DNA of 64,000 nt from Basidiobolus meristosporus CBS 931.73 (Eukaryota > Basidiobolomycota > Basidiobolomycetes > Basidiobolales > Basidiobolaceae): contig MCFE01000422.1 in the NCBI GenBank assembly GCA_002104905.1, positions 1-64,000 on the forward strand, in the 5' to 3' direction. The translations under genes and the position numbers were made by a program. Shown here one piece after another: positions 55,379-64,000 of the stretch. Below the pieces are notes generated by a model. The model had not been told where the DNA came from. It saw nothing but the letters and a program-made list of their open reading frames with translations, and searched no databases. Each line of letters begins with the position of its first letter. The stretch's first letter is position 1.

Positions 55379-58300
55379 TCTAAAATATTTCTGTTGCAAA
55401 TATCAATAACAAGAAAGAATTAAACCTAAAGACTTCACTAAGTGAACGAAGAGAATATTAATGTCCTTATAAAAAAACAAGTATGAACCGGCTGAGCTTC
55501 TGTTGCGAGCAAAAGGACAACACTGTTTAAAGTTATAGTCTGCTTCTTCTCAAACCCAGGCTATTAAAGCCAATCAACACGAACACAATTCATTGTCGTT
55601 AGTGCAACTATCAGATTTAACAAATCCAGTCTACATAGAACACTGGGTGTCATCATTGCAAGAAATGACTCATAATGGTTCCTGCCACCAAACAGGCCAA
55701 TCTTATTTGATTAGTTGATTTATAGAAATTGAATGTGATAGGGGTCAGATCAAAAGCTAAATGCACAATTGTAGCGGGGCAAGCCTTCATGCCCAAGTGA
55801 TCCAGCCGCCAGCATAAATGATAGGGTATTTGACATCCAGCATTGGGTCCAAGATTAAATTCGGTCAAGATTCGCATCGATCCACAATGACTCAACCTCC
55901 ATTATTGTGACTCTATCTGGCACTTCGCACACGATGGGAAGCCCCGGTCATTCGACATCGAGTATACCATCAGGAAAGATGGAATTTGTGGTGCCAGCAT
56001 TCGGCTTGGTGGTGGACAACACCATCACATTGAGGGAGCACAATGATGGAAATTGTAAGATATAACATGAGAATAGATGTTGAGTGGCTATCCCTCATGG
56101 AATACCATGTATGGATCCAATAGTGTTAGGGCAACCAGATTCGAGATTAGATTTGATATACTATGGCTTACTTTTCTAAACACCAATTGATGGTTGAACC
56201 AACGGAGGTTTGATATCATTGGTATGTGCTTAGCTTTTAATCACAATCACCTCCACGGCTCGATAATATGAATCATGTGTACATAAAATACGCGTATACC
56301 ATTGGACATAGTGGTCGTAAATGACATATTCACAGGCTCAATCATGCGAAGAGAAATAGAAACAGAGTTCAACCGGCGGTCCATGTTACAAATTGCAGGA
56401 CATAGTTCGGAACCTCGCGGCTCTGAGACCTTATTCTGCAGACTATGGCTCAGTCTACAGATACTTGGCTAATATACATTTGCGATCTCCATAAAGCATA
56501 TTTGCACTATGCGAATTCTCAACGCCGGCGGGTAGCAAGTATACCATTGGATTTCTAGCCTACTCCAACTAGTAGTCCAGATACTAACAGAGCGCGTCAT
56601 ACTATATTTAATTATATGGAAATGCCATATAGGACCTTCCGTTTAGGAACAAAACGGCTCATTCTTTGACAACAGGAAAGTAAAACTGTAAATAACATGT
56701 GTCGACTCAGACTTTACAAGCGGTATGCTACAGAACCTCATGACAATGAATAAACTTGTAAACTTGCAAACTTGCGAACGTTTCAGTCAGATGGTGTCTA
56801 TCTGGATCCTAGGCCTAATTTTCTATAACTAACCTCGCAACAGCAGCCAGTAAATGAGGGTAGACACGCCATGCTGCCTTTGGTGTTTGGTTAGGGTTTT
56901 GGCTAATAACGAAGCTTCATCTCCTTACAACTGGTACATGAAACTAAGAGACCATTTAAATTCACATCTATTGACATGGCTGCATTCCAGGTGATAACTA
57001 TATTGTACTGGTTCTCGGACACTATGTTCTAGAACGGCTGATACTCGGTACAAGAGTTCCACCGGATTTTTAGCACACCTGCTTTGATTCTGACCTTGGT
57101 ATGAGTGGTAAAAATGGGGCTGCGCATGTGGGTACGGTAACACAGCCGAGGGAAATAGGTATACATATTCACACCTAACATATGGGTACGAACACGACTG
57201 GCACAGGTAAGAATAGGGCAATCAAAGCGCTCATATTTGTAATAGGAGTCGTGTCCGGGTAAACCAACAATGACAATGATGATATGTTTTTGTCTACTCA
57301 TGGTCTAGACCGAGACCGTGAGGTTGTTGCTGGTATGTGGAGGACACTCTTTGAGGCATGTCTAATTTTAGTAACCCAGATACGGATTCTTCGGGCATTT
57401 GTGACGTACCCTAGCAGGAAAGCATTGCCAATTGGACTGGTAGCAATTTAGATTAGAGGTTTGGGGAATCCCGCTTGGATGACGAATAGAACCAAGATCA
57501 AACAGTCAACATGAAATTGATTTCATAAAATTGGCTTGACATAAAAGGTAAGCAGTCATTCACACAGTACCTGACTCCCACTGACCACATGAATTCCATG
57601 GCAACACCAGTCAAATCCATCTCCATTGGATTGGTGACCAGGAGAATTAGATGCTCTATCGCATCAAGACATTCTGAAGTAATACCTTAGATAACTACCA
57701 TGCTCCACACTTGTATCTATACCTGGCTTCGATTCAATCCAGGCCCCATTCAATCATCATGGGCCAATCGCTGGACTACGACCACAGTCAAGGGGATTTG
57801 AGGTTATTTGAGGTAATGTGGTGTGCGTATTTCGTGATAGTATGGCAATTTGTTGGACCATTAATCCTCTGATAATTGGACTCTTGAAAGGAATGGAATC
57901 AGTATACTGGTTCTCGTGTAAGTTGTACCAGCCAGAGTAGCGCACAAGCAGATAGCAGAATATTGAATTGGTGAAAACGGGCCTAGGAAAAGGAGAATAT
58001 TTCGTAGAAGGAAATATTACCTCCAATTCCTCCATCCGTACCACCTTCACAGACCGTTCATCGACTGTATAGCAGGTTTGATTCATGCAATCATGCTCGG
58101 TCAAAACCTTGGTGAAGTCAGTAACAAACAGTATTTTAGGTTCATATATACATCTCCGCTTCCCGGTATCTATTTAGCACATAGCGATCGAGTCTAGATT
58201 ATTGAACATTGCATATGCTTGCATCGTCTGGGCTTCTAGATTCAATCTTCGTTTCATTATGTGCGGATTGACGCTTTGTGTACAACTCGACGCCTCTCGA

Positions 58301-59146
58301 ATCTTATGCGATTACAAGGTGCCACCTTCAGACATCTGGGGGCCGCTTCGCAAAGAAATGGATTGTTCTACTGTTTGAAGCACTTGCTGTATCGCCCAGC
58401 GCAATATTATTTGGCTAAATACTGGGATAGCCTGTAGGATGATTGGTTTTTCTTGCCAATGAAGAGTGACGATATCAGGTGTAACCCTCTGGGTCCCATG
58501 TGTAATGATGGAAAAATGTAGTAAAATAGGTTTAATGAGGTGTACTGTACAGCGTAACACTGACAGTTCTGAAAAGTAGGTTGAGGGTTTCTATTCTCAC
58601 TATATTATAATAAAAATGTGCACATTACGTTCCCTTGATCTTGTCGAGAAATAATCAACTATAGAAATGGGGTTTGTGTCTTTCATCCAATTATCTATTA
58701 TCTGGCAGAAACGGGCTTTGGCTTGCGAAGTCTCCTTTGCAACAGTCGAATAGAAAACAATGCGTACTAATGGATATTCATGTTTCACTCTGTACCAAGG
58801 TATGCCAGGAGTTAATTAAATTCAATTCATGCCTGTTTATCCTATTTGGGCCATCCTCCGATGAATACAGCGGTCTTCCTCATTTCTTGGTCAATACTAA
58901 GTTTTAATTATTTTACAGGCTGTGGAAATTACAGGAAATACGATGCACTTTGGCTAATAAGGGTTTTAAATAAATTCACATTATAAAGATTTCACGGTTC
59001 ATAGAGAAAACGAATCTGAGAGACGCCAAAATTGGATATTCCGATAGCTTCTGCTGGATACTTCATCTTGAGATGACGAAGGAGGTATTACATTAGCTGG
59101 AAGACTGTCCCGGGTATTCCAGGGTGCTTTTGCATCACACTGCGGC
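55379..59146. other. 3.8-kb gene-poor stretch
   Basis: No supported gene. Several short minus-strand frames (57029-57301, 57757-58104, 58312-58560, 58600-58788) are unrecognised, and I could not join them by splice sites into a convincing protein. No transposon or RNA gene identified. Confidence 0.45.
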
Positions 59147-60244
59147 CTAGTAGGACGCCAATACTTGGGTCATTGTGACTTTGTTCCGGTACTCTTCATG
59201 CTCCTCTTCGTCGAGTGTTATTATAGGGCTACTATCGGTTGGAAAAAAGCTATCATCGTGATTGTTAGGATTCTTCGACATTTCAAAGGAGTCCTCCCAA
59301 TCCTCTTTCCCACCAAATGCGCTGGATTTCTTGGTCCACCGCCGGTACATCTTATAGAGTATCGGGTCCATGAGGAAAGCAAGAAAGTTGAAAACACCAG
59401 GTGAGCTGGAGGTCAATGTCATGATAAAGTCAATAGTATAGTTGTGCTTCGCTGGCGTGAACGAGTACAGGGTCTTGACAATAGTGAAAGTGTATGTTAA
59501 TATTGGTACCATGGGATAACCAATAATCCTCTTGACAGCGCGGTGCACTTTCTTTGATGTTTCCTGAGCTCGGCGCTCCATTGCACACTTGGTATAACCA
59601 GGTGTAATGGAGTTGTTTTCATGTGTCAGCGACTTGAGTAATTTGTTTTTTCCTTGGTACAGCTTTCTGGCTACTATAAATACTACTATAAGGCAGAAGA
59701 GTACTCCGATAATCATCCAAAAGAACATGCTGGCAAACTCCCATATTAATTCCTCAACAGAACCGCGGTTGTAAAACCAGCAAGCGTCGGTAGGCACATC
59801 ATAGCCATATTTGTTGAGTACTAGCGGTATTGCGCTGCAAGCCGTTGAGAGAATCAAAGTGGCAATGATGTAGAACTTCTGTAGGTTTTGTGTAATGCGA
59901 TTGAAAACAAAAACCAACAGGAGATTCAGAGCGATGCAGGCTGAGAATGCTACAAGCATTATGGAGCCAAAGATGTAGAGGAAAAATGTTAGTTTGCAGC
60001 TTAAGTCTAAGTATTGGTTGTGCGGCAGATTTGCTGATGCCAGGACAGTAATGACCAATAACAGGTCGGCATAGCACATGCAGAGCTGTAATCTGAAGGA
60101 CACTCTATTTGCATCTTTGGGAAATTTGCGAGTCAAGTATATTACTGCCAAAATTACAGTAAGTGAGCAAACAGCTGACAGTGGACAACACACTTTGATC
60201 AATGTGGCCAGAACCTTGTGTTGCTCGGGCGTTAGTTCTCCCAT
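59147..60244 (-). CDS. cAMP-receptor-like seven-transmembrane GPCR
   Basis: Class-E-type (Dictyostelium cAR-like, also Git3-like) receptor. Single exon, 365 residues. Seven hydrophobic segments are visible, including VCSLTVILAVIYLT, LQLCMCYADLLLVITVLASA, FFLYIFGSIMLVAFSACIAL, FYIIATLILSTACSAIPLVL, FASMFFWMIIGVLFCLIVVF and YPMVPILTYTFTIVKTLYSF. A long basic third intracellular loop (KVHRAVKRIIGYP) precedes helix six, and FNFLAFLMDPILYKMYRRW ends helix seven as in cAMP receptors. The cytosolic tail is acidic and Ser-rich (DDSFFPTDSSPIITLDEEEH), a possible phosphorylation region. Ligand unknown; nutrient or nucleotide sensing is a family-based guess. Confidence 0.88.
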   Translation of the reverse strand: MGELTPEQHKVLATLIKVCCPLSAVCSLTVILAVIYLTRKFPKDANRVSFRLQLCMCYADLLLVITVLASANLPHNQYLDLSCKLTFFLYIFGSIMLVAFSACIALNLLLVFVFNRITQNLQKFYIIATLILSTACSAIPLVLNKYGYDVPTDACWFYNRGSVEELIWEFASMFFWMIIGVLFCLIVVFIVARKLYQGKNKLLKSLTHENNSITPGYTKCAMERRAQETSKKVHRAVKRIIGYPMVPILTYTFTIVKTLYSFTPAKHNYTIDFIMTLTSSSPGVFNFLAFLMDPILYKMYRRWTKKSSAFGGKEDWEDSFEMSKNPNNHDDSFFPTDSSPIITLDEEEHEEYRNKVTMTQVLASY

Positions 60245-61456
60245 AATTAATGCCCCTGTTCTTGTGAGTAGGCGTAAGCAAAGACAAGTAGCTTAGAAAA
60301 AGAGGGTATAGTGGTCAGATATGGGCAGAAGAATGAAGCAGTGATCCTTGGGATGAAGGCAGGTATTATATATATAGGGGGGTTCCCCGGGTAATATCAT
60401 CATGCTAGTTTGATGTGGGCCCGCTCTTTCTTAAACAATTCTATTAAGTCGTAGAGGTGTGACACGAGATTTTTCGAGGTCACAAGCTTGTTTGGGTGGA
60501 TATTGTACCCGAGGTTGTAATTGGAGTAATATGCCATTTGGCTCGTTCATCAGCCAAAGGAATAGAGATTTGGCCAAGACCAGGATAGGACGATGACTAT
60601 TCATTTTACACTAATGTTGTTGTATGCCTAAAAGCGACGAACTAATTAGCTCCATTAATTCTCACGGAGCCTCTTTGTTGTCCCACAGTCGTATCGCTAA
60701 AGAGAAACGAGAAAATAATTTTGCCATTTATAGCTTTCCGCTTTTCAAGTTTCCTCATTGATGGCATTGTAGTATATGGGAATGGGGTTGCAACAATCAT
60801 CTGTCACAAGTTTGCTTAACCACATGATCGAAAATCTTAGCCGAGCTGAATTTGCTGATTCCTACCTGCTGGGGTAAAGTCGAATATCTATTCCATTAAT
60901 GATGTGCCTAGTCTTCCATCAAGATTGCTCAGCAGGTCACAGCATAAAGAGACAGCTTCTTTTTATACAGAGCCGGCTCAGCCTGATCCTGAGCCTCTAT
61001 ACTAGAATTCTGGACTCGGGAATATTATTAAACAAATGGCTGAACGAATCGACGGGAAAATATATTAAATGATTGATGGCTCACTTCTATCACTGGGAGG
61101 GATTTGCGGAATACAATTGCACTCTGAGGAATGGAAAGAGACGGCGACTTGCTCAGTGCACTAGGGATGCCTTGTGTTATGATTAATTCTTCACAGTATT
61201 CGCCGTACAAATAATCGGCTCATATAAAAGTTTACTAACAAAGCAAAGTCTGTCCAAAGCGGTGCATAAAGGGAAAGAGATGCGCGATCTTAAACCGACA
61301 GATTTATTAATATAATCGAAATGGAAGCTAGGTGGTTATCCAGAAAACACCATACATCATAGTCCTGCTATATCCATGAAGGGATTGCACCGGCCCTTCC
61401 AGGTAGTATCCGTCTAGGAGCATGCTTTATAAACTCCATAAATGTGTAGACCCCCT
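60245..61456. other. Intergenic
   Basis: 1.2 kb: promoter of the GPCR gene at the left and 3' flank of the CAP gene at the right. Only a TATA-like tract is notable. Confidence 0.5.
60364..60376 (-). promoter_or_regulatory. TATA-like tract upstream of the GPCR gene
   Basis: TATATATATA-type tract about 120 nt upstream of the start codon; positional evidence only. Confidence 0.35.
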
Positions 61457-62248
61457 TTAAATGGTCTTGATTGACCTAATGTTTAATTTGGCGCGTTTCT
61501 TATGCTGGCCATGGAATGGTCTATGTCTGGCTCCTGTATGCTGGGAATGCTTGTTGCCGAATAAACCACCTCTTAGAGGTATTGGGATGGCACCACCAAC
61601 CTCCATATCCTTCCCATCTTCTCTGCTTGTGGAGGTAGGCTGTCCATGAACATTCGCTGAGATTCCAACTTGACCGATCACTAAGTAGGGGACCGCTTTA
61701 TCGGTAATTTTTGCGAATACTTGAGTCCAGTAGTTTCCATCTTCGCTAAACCCAACACCCAGATGTGTAAATTGTGGATTAAGAATATTTTGACGATGGC
61801 CTTTTAAAAAAATTAATGCGGGTCTTCGATTAATGGTTAATCGCAACTAACCAGGAGAGTGCATCCAGCTATCCATAACTTTTTCATCGTCTTCAAATCC
61901 TTCAGCCACATTCTCCCCGATGTTAGCCCAAGCTACATCTACCGCTTCAATGCGTACTTCTAATGGCCTTCCAGGCTCGTCATGAGTCATCTTCCTGGTT
62001 TGTGCTTGGTAATCTGTATGGCGTTGTGCACATTCAACTAGTCTCCTAATGGCATGGCTTAATACCTCATACGCAAGATAAGCTTGGACAGCGAAATTCA
62101 TGTAGACTTACTTATCTAATGCTAACGGTGCTGCGCCAGACTTTTTGCGTTCAGCATTTACCAATTCTAGCTGCTGCTGTGGATCGCCGAAAGCTGAACC
62201 CAGGAAAAGAAAGTAGATGAATACTTGAACGGCGATGTATAGATGCAT
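61457..62248 (-). CDS. Secreted CAP/SCP (PR-1-like) protein
   Basis: Three exons on the minus strand: 62112-62248, 61852-62057, 61457-61800; phases close to 228 residues. The first exon encodes a signal peptide (AVQVFIYFLFLGSAFG) and the helix LVNA(E)RKKSGAAPLALD typical of CAP domains. The second has HTDYQAQTRKMTHDE and the CAP signature NIGENVAEG. The third opens with GHRQNIL and WTQVFAK. The putative metal-binding His/Glu/His positions are all present. A basic tail (HKKRAKLNIRS) follows the domain. Relatives bind sterols or fatty acids and act outside the cell or at the wall (family knowledge). Confidence 0.9.
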
Positions 62249-64000
62249 AGATGTGATGTTCAGGTAGTATGCGAGTGAGGTGCCTTAGTGCGTCCTCACT
62301 AGCTTTTATATTGCTTCTGACAAAATTAATATATCTAAATAAGAGATCTTTTGATTGATGCAAGACGAAGTGCAGTAACCCTCTCGTGTTATTATGAAAA
62401 GTTGCAATTCAACCTTCGTTCCTGAATTATGACATCAAAATCCAGCTAGTTCTTCAAAAGAGCATTGGTGTAGAAGAAATATTTGAGGGCTTTATCAAGG
62501 TGCGTTAAGGGATCATCAGTCGATTTGCAGAATGCTGCATAATTCCACATGTGGCATCGAAGCGCATGAGTTTCAAATAAGGATGAGATGCAGATTAACA
62601 GCTGCGAAAGTCATCAATATATTCTCTACATGCAATGCTAAGGAGGGTGACAAATCAGTACTTTGAACAGAAGTCAAGTGGGAACTCATTCGTTGTAAAA
62701 TAAGTGTCGTAAGTAGATTTGTATGCATGATTCACACAAAACTGTATTGATCCATGAAGGGGATTTTTGTTGCCAGTTTATGACTTTGGGGTTCATATCT
62801 GTTGCAAAATTTTGTGTTACACCTGGTCATGAATTTAGGCCTCTTGTAGATATACTGCAGACTCTTTTAATGCTCCTAATTGCTTTCAAGTTCCGTTTCT
62901 ACTTGCTACTCACAGATCATTCCCATATTGGATATAACCTCCAAGACCCCACCTCGACTTGTTTAAAAGCTGTCTTTTCCTAAACATACATGACTCCGTC
63001 AAATTCTTCGTTGCCCACAACACTGGTTTCCCCAGATAACAGTAGATGATGATCCATACCAGAAGGTGCCATTCCTGAACTCCAACTATCCAACTGCACA
63101 CAAATATGCAGCTTTCACATTTGTTAGTTATAGTTTATCAGGATTCTCCGACTCGTCTAAATAGGTCTAAACCTTGCACATTGCTTTTTCAGTCATTCTC
63201 AATACATACTTATCAGTATTTTTACAAAGTTCTCTTATATATATTAGTATATTATTTGAGCTCAAGAAAGCAACAAGTAAATGCCATGCAAATCTTCTAG
63301 TCCTTTAAATCACCTACATCACTCCTAGTCATCTTCCAGTGTAGTAAACATATTTTACATACTAGACTTATTCCACTGTGCCATTGATCATAGAGCCAGA
63401 TGGTGCTGTCTATTTTGTTATCAATGTATTATATTGATATTGGGATCATATATAAGTCATTTTTGTCATGACCTGGCATGACAGGCACTCAATGGCCCTC
63501 TGCGGCATTATGATCAGCCAGAATGATGGAACAAGTCCACTATCCTTGTGCTACTAAAGTAATTTGGAAGCAAAAATCATGCTTTCTCTTATATCATCTT
63601 TTAGGTGAAACTTCTCAGAATGCATTAATTAATGAGAACTTGCATGTCTACTGTCTTATACATCTGATTAACGCAAACGTAAGTTAACTTCATTTATAAT
63701 AGTCTGGCAAAAAATAGCTCTGTAGCTAACATCATGGCACTTTACCATAATATATGGAATGTCGCGTCTGTTACAAATAATCATGGTGGCACCTAATTAT
63801 TTATGTAATACTTTTATGCTTGATTAGTATCTGGGAAGCAAATTTAGACTCGGAATTAATTTGGTTTAGGAAATACTACAAAGATAGATTTATATCAAAG
63901 TGTTCTCAATGACATTATACATTGCACGTCCATCGCATAGCTTTCCAAAAGAGGTGAAAACCTCCTTTTATTCTCCTTATCATCAAATTACTTTAGAGTT
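62249..64000. other. Intergenic, right end of window
   Basis: 1.75 kb, very AT-rich, with no supported gene on either strand; frames of 60-86 codons are unrecognised. The left end is the CAP gene promoter. Confidence 0.5.

Noticed and set aside
57757-58788. Series of minus-strand frames considered as one multi-exon gene
   Set aside because: Upstream stops block the first frame and joins do not give a recognisable or consistent protein.

Overview
The window is nuclear DNA from a fungus, most likely an early-diverging (zygomycete-grade) lineage; this placement is an inference. Genes are split by short introns (mostly 50-70 nt, GT...TAG/CAG). The gene set is fungal: a velvet factor, a CON7-type zinc-finger regulator, a yeast-type MIR1 phosphate carrier, TRP4, COX17 and a PPxY arrestin adaptor. 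Alongside these sit types that are rare or absent in yeasts: an EML-type HELP/WD40 protein, a cAMP-receptor-like 7TM receptor, and a 7TM receptor fused to an RGS domain. There are no operons, no CRISPR array, and no mobile element or tRNA gene that I could support. I rebuilt 29 gene models by hand by matching splice sites and reading phase; every multi-exon model with a stated exon list closes in frame.

Layout. 1-9.6 kb: YTA7/ATAD2 (5' part only, minus), MZM1/LYRM7 (minus), a syntaxin-8-like SNARE, a small coiled-coil protein that may be Mediator MED30, a secreted NPC2/ML lipid-binding protein, and NFU1. 9.6-13.4 kb has no gene I can support. 13.4-26 kb: CON7-like regulator, leukotriene-A4-hydrolase-type aminopeptidase (minus), a 186-bp tandem duplication, an EamA transporter (minus), the 7TM-RGS receptor, and an alpha-arrestin adaptor (minus). 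26-41.3 kb: MFSD1-like transporter (minus), DUS1 (minus), velvet factor, DUF1648-like membrane protein, TBC Rab-GAP, GT34 glycosyltransferase, CYSTM protein (minus), and a DUF2011-like protein. 41.3-50 kb: a hypothetical two-exon gene (minus), an unknown secreted protein (minus), CtIP/Sae2/Ctp1, MIR1, POP7 (minus) and COX17 (minus). 50-64 kb: an 18-exon C2-HELP-WD40 protein (minus), TRP4 (minus), a 3.8-kb gene-poor stretch, a cAMP-receptor-like GPCR (minus) and a secreted CAP/PR-1 protein (minus). The last 1.7 kb is empty.

How the genes relate. Most are unrelated housekeeping genes. Three could act in one pathway type: the 7TM-RGS receptor, the arrestin adaptor convergent to it, and the second GPCR all belong to G-protein signalling or receptor down-regulation. 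MZM1, NFU1, COX17 and MIR1 serve mitochondrial respiration but are scattered. Nothing looks like a dedicated multi-gene novel system. The most unusual single items are the C2-HELP-WD40 fusion, the histidine at the SNARE zero-layer position, the Gly/Cys-rich tail on MZM1, and the inferred 10-nt microexon in YTA7.
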